A DNA stretch of 30,112 nt from Chrysochromulina tobinii (Eukaryota; Haptophyta; Prymnesiales; Chrysochromulinaceae). The position numbers and the translations under genes are program-made. This document shows positions 1 through 10,072 of the stretch, piece by piece. The stretch covers positions 1-30,112 of the forward strand of contig JWZX01003163.1 of assembly GCA_001275005.1 (NCBI GenBank), given 5' to 3'. Positions within the stretch are counted from its first letter, which is position 1; every line of letters begins with the position of its first letter. The notes beneath the pieces are model-generated. The model searched no databases. It saw only the letters and a list, made by a program, of their open reading frames with translations, and had not been told where the DNA came from.

Positions 1-1198
1 CCGCCCACGCGAGTTGGAGCAGGGCCCCAAACTGCGGGTACCGCCTGCGCATCAGCGTGAGCACCTTGAGCTTCCAGTCCTCGAGCGTTGCTACGTTCAG
101 GTCCGTCTTGTACACGTCGATCTCCTGCGACGAGAGCTGCTTGCTCATGTCGCGCGTCGGGCGCGTCTCCCAGAACGTCGTGTAGTCCTTGTAGTCCTTG
201 TCGTCGTCGCTGTCGGTGCCCTCGGTGCCCGTCGCTGCCGCAGCGGGTTCCTCATACGCATCATCGGGGTGCTCCGCATCGCTCGTTTCCGACGATGGTG
301 GCTGCGAGCTGCAGTCGCTGGCGTCATCAGCCTCGTCGTCGCTGGCGTGCATAAGTCGCCAGCCGCGCATGCCGAGGCTTGCCGCGATTGCCGTGCCCGC
401 ATGCGCGATGAGGTGTGCGAGCAGGCGCAGCTCATTCATCAGCCTTGCTGCCGATGCGGCAAGGATGATCATCGCGTATGCGGACGAAGCTTTCGGATAT
501 CCGCCAGCGAGGCGTGCCCCGTTCTCTGCGGAGCGCATTGCAGCCGCTCGCAGCGAGCGCATCAGCGCCTTGAACCCGTAGATGATGTCGGGCATGGTGA
601 AGCGCATCTTAGGGAGGACGAGCTCCTTGATCAGCATCGTTGAGCCCATCACAAGTCCGGTGCTGCATGCCAGCTCGAAGAGGCGCGTCGCCATCGGGTA
701 CGTCCCCCTTTCTTTGGCATCGCTTCCGGGCCCCGTGGCTTGAGGTGCCCCGCGGTTGCTGCTTGAGCGGCTTACCGATCGGCGCAGGATGCTCCTCTGC
801 TGCACTTGCGTGCTGCAGTTGTCATCGATTGGCACGGTCGGGTGGCTCACGCTTGCCGTTGATTGCAGCCCAGCAGCTGCTGCCGCCAGGCTCGTTCTTG
901 ACTTGTTCCGGTTCTTTGGAGCCGGGAACGGTTTTGCTTGACCATCAGCTGAATCTACAGCATTGGTCGTTGGCCAAAGTCGCCTTGGCGTGGCACCCTC
1001 TGTGTGCTTGGCCTTGGGGCCTCTGACTGTGGCCTGTTCTTGCGCGCTTGCCTTTTCAGCTTGCGTGCCCTTTCGACTCGGTGTTGAAGTCGAGACCAAA
1101 CTCGCTACCATGCGTGCGGCGTGCTCAGTGCTGGCCGTCCCAGCGGGCGGCTTGCCCTGAGGCACTGACTGGCCCGAGTATTTCCACGGGCTAGTCAT
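1..1198 (-). CDS. hypothetical protein, 5' part only (runs off left edge)
   Basis: An uninterrupted minus-strand reading frame runs from ATG at 1198-1196 to the window edge, 399 codons with no stop; an in-frame TAA lies a short way upstream of the ATG. Residues 1-168 are low complexity, rich in Ser, Thr, Ala, Lys and Gln, and look disordered. From about residue 169 (Met at 694) an ordered-looking helical part begins with MATRLFELACSTGLVMGSTM, followed by a hydrophobic Ala-rich stretch near residues 225-265 that may be membrane-associated. An acidic Ser/Asp linker follows, then a helical part containing DWKLKVLTLMRRRYPQFGAL at the edge. I do not recognise a family. The match of codon pattern and sensible composition over almost 1.2 kb makes this strand the coding one. 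The start is the first ATG after the stop, but an upstream exon cannot be excluded because the sequence before it (TGTTGTGCAG) resembles a splice acceptor. Confidence 0.6.
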   Translation of the reverse strand, partial: MTSPWKYSGQSVPQGKPPAGTASTEHAARMVASLVSTSTPSRKGTQAEKASAQEQATVRGPKAKHTEGATPRRLWPTTNAVDSADGQAKPFPAPKNRNKSRTSLAAAAAGLQSTASVSHPTVPIDDNCSTQVQQRSILRRSVSRSSSNRGAPQATGPGSDAKERGTYPMATRLFELACSTGLVMGSTMLIKELVLPKMRFTMPDIIYGFKALMRSLRAAAMRSAENGARLAGGYPKASSAYAMIILAASAARLMNELRLLAHLIAHAGTAIAASLGMRGWRLMHASDDEADDASDCSSQPPSSETSDAEHPDDAYEEPAAAATGTEGTDSDDDKDYKDYTTFWETRPTRDMSKQLSSQEIDVYKTDLNVATLEDWKLKVLTLMRRRYPQFGALLQLAWA

Positions 1199-1421
1199 GA
1201 GAACTGGGCGCGAATGCGGCCCAGGAATCTTACTGCACAACAAACTGGCGGGCTCGCGCCCAGCCCGTTACACACTAATTTGGTAAACACAGTTGGCGGT
1301 TTGGGAATGCATGTGACTGCATGCCGCCGGGACCAGGGGTGTGGCCTAGCAGGCCTCACGCGGTTTTGTATGGGCGGAGTACAGTCTTTTAGACCTACCA
1401 TCGCACACGAGACATGTGCAC

Positions 1422-2249
1422 TCACAATCGTTGAAATTGCACCGCCACCCCTTGCTCACCATAGAGGCTCCGCGTCACGTAAAGGCCGATCGCACCAACC
1501 CCGACGAGCGACAGCTTGACAGACGCGCACCCCAACGAAGGTTCCTGCCCGCACGCTTCGAACAAGCTTGGCAGGATGTGATCATCGATGAGGTCCCACA
1601 ACCCCACATACATCGTGAGCCCGGCAAACGTACCGACGAGCGCGCGCGTACAGCTCGAAAACGAAAAAGGCGGCGGTTGCAGGCAGTAACAGCAGCTGCG
1701 GTCATTCGCCTGATCCCAAGGGCCGGACGCCTCCTCCTTCTGACCCATCAAGTGCCGCGGCGAGAGCTCAGCTGGAAGTGCGGGTGGCAGCGGGGTAGCG
1801 TCTTCGCATGCGCTCGTGCCCTCGATGTCGTGATTGACTCGCACGAACGCCGAGCGGTCATAGAGGCTGCGCGTGGCAAATAGGCCTATGAGGCCGACAA
1901 GCAACATGCACATCTTGGCCCACCACTGGGCTGGTACCAGGTATGAGTCGAGTACGTCCCACCAGCCAATCCACAGCAGCGCGCCCGAAAAGATAGCGAC
2001 GAGTGCCTCTGCAATCGTCGCCGCCTCCCCGCGCACGCCGCTGACTCTGACGCCGCTACTGCTGCGGTGCGATTTAAGCGATAAAAACCGCATGAGCGCG
2101 CCGCCCACGAGCCCGGCACAAAGCACGAACACGAGCATCGCGGGCCACGCGAAAGGCGGGAGCTCGTCCGCATGCTCGTGCTTTCTCATCCCTCGTGGGT
2201 AGAGACGGCGTGCTCGCGTGGCTAGAAAAGGAAACAATTCGTTTCTCAT
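1422..2249 (-). CDS. multi-pass membrane protein with duplicated WDxxD/TRSLY unit (fuseless-like?)
   Basis: A 275-residue protein from ATG 2249; ATG 2189 (255 residues) is an equally possible start, and both lie before the first hydrophobic segment. About five hydrophobic segments are visible, near residues 33-53, 78-97, 108-127, 203-216 and 244-259. Two halves repeat the same pattern: residues 88-131 contain WIGWWDVLDSYLVP and then GLIGLFATRSLYD, and residues 207-264 contain MYVGLWDLIDDHILP and then GAIGLYVTRSLYG. A Cys/Pro-rich hydrophilic loop lies between them. The tandem tryptophan/Asp motif in a multi-pass protein recalls the animal fuseless family, but I infer that from memory of the pattern only. 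No catalytic motif is seen. It is divergent from the DUF3431-like gene, with 142 bp between the two ATGs. Confidence 0.65.
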   Translation of the reverse strand: MRNELFPFLATRARRLYPRGMRKHEHADELPPFAWPAMLVFVLCAGLVGGALMRFLSLKSHRSSSGVRVSGVRGEAATIAEALVAIFSGALLWIGWWDVLDSYLVPAQWWAKMCMLLVGLIGLFATRSLYDRSAFVRVNHDIEGTSACEDATPLPPALPAELSPRHLMGQKEEASGPWDQANDRSCCYCLQPPPFSFSSCTRALVGTFAGLTMYVGLWDLIDDHILPSLFEACGQEPSLGCASVKLSLVGVGAIGLYVTRSLYGEQGVAVQFQRL

Positions 2250-2391
2250 CGAGGAAACCGAACACTTTTGTCCACCCGAATTCAAAAAGCGCGCACAGCT
2301 TCCTTCCTCCTTTTACATGTACATGTATCACTATTTTCAATCATTCCAACTCGTTCACGCAAACGCGTCTGTCGTGTTAACGTTCACAGGC

Positions 2392-3906
2392 ATGGAGCGA
2401 TTCCATGTTGGAGCGTTCCGGAGAGGAGCAATGACGGCACTGCGAACTTCTGGCACTGCAGCCGCACCCAATGGCAGCCTTGGCCTGCGCACAACGGGCC
2501 TGGATGGCAGCGGATCATCTGCATTCGACTACACCCCGTCCGCAAAGTGCGCTCCCGGCTACGCGGCTGCAAACATTGCAGAGAACGACAAGGAACCATC
2601 GCTAACTAGGCAGCCGAGCATCGGTCACCACTACGTCGTGCATCGGGATGAGTGCGAGGTGCTCTGCAGAAATCATCACGAGTGCATCGCCGCAGAGTTT
2701 CATCACTGGGGACCACGGTCCCGCTTTAACCAGCGTGCAAGACTGCTCGCTAGGGCTACCAAGGTCAAAAACTGTGCGTCTCAAATCGGCTGCATACAGC
2801 GGTACAGTGATCTGAAGGTGCCGCTGCCGAAGGCGCTGCCGCTGCCGCCCGCACCGCCGACTCCGGCCTTGCCGACGTGTGTGCTGCACCGTGGCTGCTT
2901 GCAACGCGACTCCGCACCCGCCCCTGGGCGCGTGGATGTGATGCATCGGTGGGGTCCGACGTGGCCACCGGTCACGCCGCCGTCGTCAGTGCGCTGGACG
3001 ACCAACGCGAGCCTGGTCGTCGTCTCTTACGATGCTCCGCTCGACTGGCTAGCGACGCTTCCCGGCGGCATCGCCGACCTGGTCTTCTATCAGAAGCACA
3101 ACTACAGAGCAGGCTCCTTCCCCACGAATACGGCCAGGAAGGTGCTGAATATGCTACGCCGAGAGGTGAGATGCGGGAGGGTTCCGAGGCTCTTCTTACC
3201 GTCCATTCACGGCTGTCCGCGAGGCTGCCACTGCGGCGAACGCGAGCCCGCGCAGCAGCCGCAGCTGGCGTATTTCGCACTCTTGCCTAACTATGGCCTG
3301 ACGCACCGCAAGCCCTTTGGCGGCTCGCGCGAGCCTTACGGCTTCCTGCAGTACCTGCTCGACTTTTGGGACAACCTGCCGCCTGTCACCATCCTCACAC
3401 AGGACGACTGCCTCAAGGACGGCTGCTCGTGGGGCAACGCGCTGACGCAGATGAGGCTGATGCTGCAAAGCTGGCCGAAGTTCTGGGGCATCGATCGTTT
3501 GACCGGGGCGCCGATGCCCATCACACCCGAGAACTGCCTGTGCAGGATCTATAACGAGAACACCTTCGCGAAGGATAAAAGATACTATTGGTATCGCTGG
3601 ATGAGCTTCGTGCAGCAGCACCTGCTTGGCACGGTGCCCGAGAACCGCTCGACGCTCGTGCACTGGCCGCAGGACGCCACCTTCGCGGTGAGCCGGCTCG
3701 TGCTGCGCTCACAGCCGCGCTGGATGTACGAGGCACTTCTCCGCATGACCACCGTCGAGAATGCATGCTTCAATGCTGGCACCATCCACTGGGCACACTC
3801 ATTCGAGCGCCTCTGGTTCGAACTTCTCGACTCCAAGGTGCCCAAGATCGTCAACGCCGGCCCTGACGGGAAGGGTATGTGCATGCTCGGTGCGCGGCGC
3901 TTGTAG
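2392..3906 (+). CDS. PAN/apple-like plus DUF3431-like protein
   Basis: A 504-residue protein starting at ATG 2392, which has a good context (G at -3, G at +4). An in-frame ATG at 2317 would add 25 residues and a weak hydrophobic stretch. Residues about 53-134 carry six cysteines (53, 88, 92, 98, 128, 134) spaced like a PAN/apple adhesion module, followed by a Pro/Ala linker near 142-162. The C-terminal 300 residues look like DUF3431: a beta strand and turn SLVVVSYDAPLDWLATLPGG (about 207-226), NYG near 300, then FWDNLPPVTILTQDD (about 325-339), and a late block WPQDATFAVSRLVLRSQPRW with a FERLWFELL helix near the end. DUF3431 proteins are glycosyltransferase-like proteins of fungi and algae with no firmly known reaction. 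Cysteine richness suggests secretion or a Golgi/cell-surface location, although no strong signal peptide is visible. Confidence 0.75.
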   Translation: MERFHVGAFRRGAMTALRTSGTAAAPNGSLGLRTTGLDGSGSSAFDYTPSAKCAPGYAAANIAENDKEPSLTRQPSIGHHYVVHRDECEVLCRNHHECIAAEFHHWGPRSRFNQRARLLARATKVKNCASQIGCIQRYSDLKVPLPKALPLPPAPPTPALPTCVLHRGCLQRDSAPAPGRVDVMHRWGPTWPPVTPPSSVRWTTNASLVVVSYDAPLDWLATLPGGIADLVFYQKHNYRAGSFPTNTARKVLNMLRREVRCGRVPRLFLPSIHGCPRGCHCGEREPAQQPQLAYFALLPNYGLTHRKPFGGSREPYGFLQYLLDFWDNLPPVTILTQDDCLKDGCSWGNALTQMRLMLQSWPKFWGIDRLTGAPMPITPENCLCRIYNENTFAKDKRYYWYRWMSFVQQHLLGTVPENRSTLVHWPQDATFAVSRLVLRSQPRWMYEALLRMTTVENACFNAGTIHWAHSFERLWFELLDSKVPKIVNAGPDGKGMCMLGARRL

Positions 3907-4224
3907 TAGAACATGTATAGTTGTAAACCCTCCATCAGGCATCTCAGACCTTTTTTGAATCATTTTCATCATAATTGTCAATATGATTATGTTGAACGCA
4001 CACCGGTGTGGTGCGCGAGAGCGCGAGAGACGATGACGTCGCACGACGGTACGGTACGGCAGCGCCAGCGAGACCGAGAAGACCCGCCAAGGACCTATCT
4101 GCGGCCTGCGATGTGTGAACTTGACGTTAATGTGCCACGATAAGCGCGGCATATCCTATATCAGTAGCACATGAATGACTCCAGCCGATATGATTAGGCG
4201 AGTGCGATGCAGCAGATCGGCCCA
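3907..4224. other. intergenic region between two converging genes
   Basis: This 318-bp stretch separates the stop of the DUF3431-like gene from the stop of the Pro-rich gene on the other strand. It is AT-richer at its left end (near 3950-3985), as expected of a 3' end, and holds a GA-repeat-like patch (GCGCGAGAGCGCGAGAGACG near 4014-4033) and a doubled GGTAC block near 4048-4057. I see no gene or RNA in it. Confidence 0.5.
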
Positions 4225-5463
4225 TCACGCGGACCATGAAGCAGTGCGTACTTCGTGTTGCCGGGCTTCGAGCGCTTCCTCGAGATTCAGCGCTTCCTCG
4301 AGAAGGAAGAGCTCGCTGGCAGACAGCATATAGCCGGCGCGGTGCTTCGCCCGCACCGCTTCTATATCTGCAGAGTATGGGTGGGGCTGCCCGGCGCCGG
4401 AGCGCTCCGGCTTCATTGACGGCAGAAGAGGCGGCGACTCTGCATAAAACATCGGCGTTGTGACTTGGCGCTCAGTAATAGTCGGCAGCGGCGACGCTAA
4501 ACTGAAATTGATCTCTTCCAGCGTCGCATAGCCGCCCCTTGCCGTCCAGTTGCTGGATGCGGCGCGCATCGAAGCTGTGACGGCAAATGATCCGCCCACG
4601 ACTGCGAGGAGCGCGATAAGCAGCATCACGCGCAATATGGTGGTTGCGATCGTACCAAAGATGACCCCTACGATCATCGGTGGGGAGCTCGGTGGCGGTG
4701 CGGGCGACGGGGGGGGTGGTGGTGGTGGTGGTGATGGTGGTGGTGGTAGTGGAGGTGGCGGGAATGGAGGCGGCTGGGGTGACGGCGGCGGCGGTGGCGG
4801 CGGCGGCGGTGGGCTTGGCGACGGTGGCGGCGGTGGTGGCTCAGACGGTGGTGGTGGCAACGGAGGCGGCGGACGCGAGGGAGGCGGTGGCGACGGTGGT
4901 GGCGGGAGCGGTGGTGGTGAGCGTGGCGGTTGTGTTGGCGGTGGCGATGGTGGTGGTGGGCGCGATGGTGGCGGCAGCGGCGGCAGTTGTGGTGGAGGCG
5001 GTTGTGGTGGCGGCGGTTGTGGCGGTGGCGGCATGGGTGACGGCGGCGGTGGCCACTCTGGGGGTAGTGCTGGTGGCGGCAATTGTGGAGATGGTGGTGG
5101 CAGCGGCGAAGGGGGAGGTGCTCGCGGCGGTGCCTGCGGAGGTGGTGGCGGCCATGGTGGCGGCGGCGAAGGGGGAGGTGGTAATGGCGGCATCTGTGGA
5201 GGTGGTGGCGGCCATGGTGGCAGCGGCGAAGGGGGAGGTGATGGTGGCGGTAGTCGTGGAGGTGGCGGCGGCATCGGTGGCCGCGGCGAAGGGGGAGGTG
5301 ATGGTGGAGGTGGTGGAGGTGATGGCGGCCTCGGTGGCTGCCGCGGATAAAGGAGCCATCCCGCAGCTGCTAAATGTCTGCCGGACCCGGTCACCAGCAG
5401 GACAAAGAGCTTCGCGTCTGGCCACGGTTGTAGCTTGTGCTGCAGCCTCGCCTCCGCTGGCAT
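4225..5463 (-). CDS. Pro/Ser-rich (pherophorin/extensin-like) single-pass membrane protein
   Basis: A 412-residue protein from ATG 5463. Residues 43-260 are almost entirely Pro with Ser, in SPPPPP and PPSPPPP runs, with Trp, Gln, Met and Leu spacers; this matches the hydroxyproline-rich tracts of algal and plant wall glycoproteins. One transmembrane helix follows (about 264-296, beginning VGVIFGTIATTILRVMLLIA), and then a soluble tail of about 115 residues with an NWT glycosylation sequon and a Leu/Glu-rich helix near the C-terminus. The short segment at residues 18-36 (KLFVLLVTGSGRHLAAAGW) could be an imperfect signal or anchor. A cell-surface or scale/wall-associated role is plausible, but the ligand is unknown. 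The opposite strand is also open as a Gly-rich frame; I prefer this strand because only it gives a Pro-rich tract followed by a clean membrane helix and a non-repetitive tail. Confidence 0.65.
   Translation of the reverse strand: MPAEARLQHKLQPWPDAKLFVLLVTGSGRHLAAAGWLLYPRQPPRPPSPPPPPPSPPPSPRPPMPPPPPRLPPPSPPPSPLPPWPPPPPQMPPLPPPPSPPPPWPPPPPQAPPRAPPPSPLPPPSPQLPPPALPPEWPPPPSPMPPPPQPPPPQPPPPQLPPLPPPSRPPPPSPPPTQPPRSPPPLPPPPSPPPPSRPPPPLPPPPSEPPPPPPSPSPPPPPPPPPPSPQPPPFPPPPLPPPPSPPPPPPPPSPAPPPSSPPMIVGVIFGTIATTILRVMLLIALLAVVGGSFAVTASMRAASSNWTARGGYATLEEINFSLASPLPTITERQVTTPMFYAESPPLLPSMKPERSGAGQPHPYSADIEAVRAKHRAGYMLSASELFLLEEALNLEEALEARQHEVRTASWSA
5101..5340. repeat. 60-bp coding minisatellite, four units
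   Basis: Four consecutive 60-bp units begin at 5101, 5161, 5221 and 5281. Each contains the identical 16-mer GGCGAAGGGGGAGGTG at 5105, 5165, 5225 and 5285. The unit is 20 codons, so copy-number change would keep the Pro-rich frame of the minus-strand gene intact. The units have diverged in their middles. The wider tract 4690-5335 is a G-rich GGT/GGC low-complexity run. Confidence 0.85.
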
Positions 5464-6094
5464 GATCGCGTGCCACACCGGCCGGCGCGAGACGTCCACG
5501 TTTGTCGGATTTGGCGATGCGCGAACTACATGTACAAAAGTCACGACGTCCGCAAATGAAACTCGTCATCAGTTTTCCAGATTTCCACGGCCAAGACAGT
5601 CAGAGAGACAGGCAGGCAGTCACGTGCGTTGCCCACCGTCTCTGAACACTGAAGCGTCTCAATCCCCCCCCACCCACGGAGGCGGGCCGTGAGGCGTGCA
5701 CATCCCCGCACCCCGGCCCCGCGGACCGCGCGAACGGAATCAAATCCTCACCGAATAACCGCCCACCCCGCCCACGCGAATAGGTGGGGTTCGAACGGAT
5801 ATTATAAACGGTTGTTCGCGCGGTACGAGGTAGGAGCGCTCCACGAACTACGCCGACTTACCGTGCTTTACCGTGCGGACCTGGAGCCGTGCGGCGGTGA
5901 CCCGACCGGTCCTGACGCGAAGACTGCTGACTGGAGGACCGCGAGCCCCTCCCCCTCATATGCCGATTTAGGATCGCTGGAATTTATTACATTCACATAC
6001 TGAGGTGACTATAGAGCGGAGGGGAACGGCTTAATTTGCACAAAGCCTTGACGTACATGTAAGCGAGAGCCTTGCCGCTACGCGGCTACGGGCC
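5464..6094. other. intergenic region upstream of the Pro-rich gene
   Basis: This 631-bp stretch lies between two minus-strand genes and so must hold the 5' region of the Pro-rich gene and the 3' end of the coiled-coil gene. It has a C-rich patch near 5662-5675 and a near-tandem TACCGTGC pair around 5861-5877. No convincing gene, tRNA or other RNA is seen, and the short open frames here lack protein-like composition. Confidence 0.45.
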
Positions 6095-8591
6095 CTACGG
6101 GGTCTTCCGTACTTGCGCAGGGCGCACTTCCAGCACATGGGCCGACGCTGCCGGAGCGATCGGCGCGAGCGGGGGCTTGGAGTGGAGCAGCCCCATTCCG
6201 TCAACGTACTTGCCGCTCTCGTGCTGCTCGGGAGGACGCACGGCCGCGCGCGGGAGCTCCCGGCCGCCAGGTGGCACGAGTGGGGTCGCACCGTCACCTC
6301 GCAGCTGATCGAGCACGGGGCGCATCTCCACCTCCAGTGGGCGAAGATCGACGGGCGCCGCGCCGAGCGGCTTGCGTCGTGCCGGCGCGGGCAGTGGGAG
6401 AGTCTGCGGGAGAAGGTGCGGAAGGCCCGTGTGCAACTTCCCTTGAGAAGCGGTGGTGGCCAGCAGAGCGGAGCCCGCCATGTGCAGCCGCGGCGAGGTG
6501 GGCGGCGGCAGCAGACCAGTCCCTGAGAGCTTCGCGTCACGCGACGACAGCTGGAGCGAGCCGACCAACTCCCCGTCGGCTACGCGCTGCGGCTGCACCT
6601 TGCCGCGAGGATCTTTAACGGAGCTGCCGAGATCGCGCGAGCTGCCGAGATCGCGCGAGCCGCCGAGCGCAGGCAGCGACGCTGACGAGTGCAGCAGCAG
6701 CGGCAACGGCCGGCCGGCGCGGGGTGAGGGCGGGTGGTAACGCACGACGGCGGCGAGGCCGGGGGTACGTCCACGGTTGGGGATCGCTTGACGTCCCATT
6801 CGTGCCTCCGATGGCGACGGGCTGAGCCTCCCCTCATTGACGCGCACCGCCGACGGCATGCCATCGCGCGTGAGCGGCCGGTTCGCGCCGGTTCCCGGCC
6901 GGTTCTCCTCCAAGGCCCAGAGAGGGTTACTCAGGTTGTTGACCGTGACCGCGTTCTTGCGCTTCTCCGCCTGCTCCAAACGAAGCTTGTGCGCGCGCAC
7001 GCGTGCGAGAAAGCCGCGGATCCGTGCCTGCAGCTTGATGCGGATGTAGAGCCGAAACTTGGCCGCCTTCATCTCGTCCTCCTTCGTGGCCGGCGTCTTG
7101 GGTCGTGGCATCGACTCGAGCGCCTCGGTCGCCGAGGGGGCACTCATCCACGAGGGCTGTGGCGGCAGCTCCCGCGACGCCAGCCGTTTACGCGCGTTGA
7201 CCGGCAGGACCCGTTCGATTTGAATCGAAGGCTCGTCTTGCCCTCGGGCGCCCGTGCGCGAGCGCAGCCCTGCGCGGCTCTGCCCACGCGGGCCCCGCGG
7301 GGGCGGCGATCGCAATCCTTCCGCGACATCGTACCGTGCGTCGAAGAAATGCTGACGCTTCTCGTCCCGGTCCGCATAAGGCAAGTCCAGTCGCCCGTCG
7401 AGGCGCATCGAGATCGGGGGTGCCAGCACACCGACCTTGCGCCCCACGCTCATGTTCTTGAGCTGACCACCTCCAAAGAGCACCGCGCGCAGCTGCACAA
7501 TCTCCGCCTCGAGCTCGGCCACCTGCGCGAGCGCCCGGCGCAGCGCCGGCTGCGACACACTTTCGCCGTCATTCAGTATCGGCGATTTCACGCGCACCCG
7601 CGGCGGGCTGCCACGCGGGCTGCCACGCAGCGGCGGCGGCGGCGGCGGTGGCGGCGGGGGCGGCGGCGACTGCTGCAGCTGCTGCAGCAAGAGCTGCTGC
7701 TGCTGCTGCTCTTGCTCGAGACGACGCTTTTGCTCCGCGAGCAGCCGCTGCTGCTGCTCGTGCTGCTCCTCAAAGTCGGCACGCTGCTGCTGCATCTGCT
7801 GCTCGTGGAGCACACGCTGCTCAAGCTGCTGGCGGCCGCTCTCCTCCTGTTGCACCTGGATCGCCTTCTCGAGCGCTGCTACGCGCAACTCCGCCTCCGC
7901 TGCGCGCGCCGCCGCCTCCGCCGCCTCCGCCGCGGCCGCCTCAGCCACCTGCTGTGCGGCGGCCGCCGACGCGCCACCCGCCGCGCCCGCGACAGCGCCA
8001 CTGCTCTCAGGCTGTGCGGCGAGGCTCGTTGGCGTGCTCTTGCCGCTGGCCTTGGCGCTGGGCTTGGCGCTGGGCTTGGCGCTCGCCGCCAGGGCGGCTC
8101 GCACCTCGGCGAGCTCCTTCTTGACCTTGGTCAGCTCGGCTAATAGGGAGGCGTGGCTCTCGGCGTCGCTCCCGCCACCCGGCACATCTCGCGCCGCTGC
8201 ACGCTGGGGATAGCGACCGATGGGGGGTGCGTGTGGAGTGTGGCCGCGTGACGGCGTGAGAGACGACATCAAGGCGGCGGATGACTCCGTCGCTAGGCCA
8301 CGGGCTGGCTCAAACGTATCGTCGCTGTCGTCGGCAGCGGCGAGCCTGCGCCCGTCGTGCGCTGGTATTCCCATGCGAAAAGACTCCGCTGCCATCTCCA
8401 CCGCTCCGGCGCCCCGCTGAGGCTGCAGGTCGGGCACCTCCGTTGTCGGATACCTCGGCTGCAGGTTGGGCGGCGGCCGCCGCAAGGCACCCTCCTCGGC
8501 ATGCTCTTCACGGATGAGTGCGGGAGAGACGGAGCGCTGCGGCAGCTCGGTGTCCACCTCGTCATGGAAGCTCAAGTCAGCACGCTCAGGG

Positions 8592-8626
<35 letters not shown>

Positions 8627-10041
8627 GCCGCCGCGCCCGCCGCCTCCCAGCTCAGAGGAACGCCCACTGCCGCCTACCAGCCCGCCATACTCAACGTTTC
8701 TGTAGTACCCACTGCCGCTCCGCTCGGTTGCCGCCTCGAGGTCCGCCACGCGTGCCCTGAGCTGCAACACGGTGTCAGTCAAGTGCTGATTCTCCTCTTG
8801 GAGCTCCTTCATCTGCGCAGTGACGGCTGGCGGCGGCGGCGCAGTGGCGGCGGCACGAGGTGGACGGGGGCCTCCTCGTGACGAAATGCGCGAGGCATCG
8901 GCACTCTGCTGTGACGCCCCCTCGGCCTGGAGCTCAGGTAACCCAAGCCCACTACCCCCACCTTCACCGCCGCCTCCGTTCACACCGCTGCCGTCCATCC
9001 CCCCACCGGCACCGGCACCGGCACCACTGCCTCCGGTGCGTGAGAACCGACATGCAGGCGTCTGTCCCCGTGACGTCTCTCGCGACGCCACGCGAGAGAC
9101 CTCCTTGCTCACGCGTTGAAAGCCCTCGATGCTATCCATCTCGGCGGGTGCGCCCGAGAGTGTCGGCGGCGGAGGTGTAGCTCGATGCGAAGGTTGCACC
9201 TGGGCCAACGCTTGCCTCAGCTGCTCCTCCAAGTCGGCCACGCGCGCCTCCAATTCGGCCACGCGCGCCTCGGCCACATCGTTCGCGGACGCACCCGCGG
9301 ATGCAGCAGCAGGCGCACCCGCGCGCATCCCCTGGCGCGTTGGCAAGCGGCTGTCGGGCCTACTCGTCTGTGTGCCCACCCCCTCCACGGCGAGGGCATT
9401 GTTGAGCTTATCCTGCTGTGCCTTGCGGCACACATTGCACTTAAACTCGGCACGTTGCTGGAACTCATTGCGCAGCACCTCCGTCTCCTTCAGTGCCATC
9501 TCGGCAATCTTCTGTTGCTCGAGAGCTCGGGCCTCAGCCGCTGCCTTTGCCTCCTCGTGGTCTGAGCGTTGCTCGGCCGCCGCGGCGAGTTGCACCTTGA
9601 GCACCTCGATCTGCTCCTCGCGTCGCTGCAGCTTGACCTCGAACGCCTCGAGCTTTGTGCCGAGATCCTCCTCGGTCTCCCGGAGCTTCTTTTGAATGGC
9701 GCCCAGCTGCATCTTAAGGCGCGCGACCTGCGTCATCATCTGCATCGAGCGCTGCTGCAGCTGCTGCGCCTTCTTCTTCTCCTGCGTGAGCTGCATCTTG
9801 ACTGCCTTCTCCCGCTCGATGGCCTGCTGCTCGCGCTCACGCACCTCCGCCAGCGTCTCCGTCTCCACTGGTGCCGGCGCGGGCGCCGCCACCTCGGGCT
9901 CAGCCTCAGGAGTGCGCAGGAGCGCGCGTGCCGCCGCCTCGAGGTCCGCCACGCGTGCCTTGAGCTGCAACACAGTGTCAGTCAAGTGCGTATTCTCCTC
10001 TTGGAGCTCCTTCATCTGCGCAGTGACGGCTGGCGGCGCAG

Positions 10042-10072
<31 letters not shown>

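Noticed and set aside
4680-5465. Val/Ala-rich plus-strand frame across the minisatellite
   Set aside because: It is a by-product of the GGT/GGC repeat read out of register; only the Pro-rich frame continues into a credible helix and tail.
5785-5815. GGTTCGAAC, resembling a tRNA T-loop
   Set aside because: The flanks cannot form the five-pair T stem or an acceptor stem on either strand, and no anticodon arm is found nearby.
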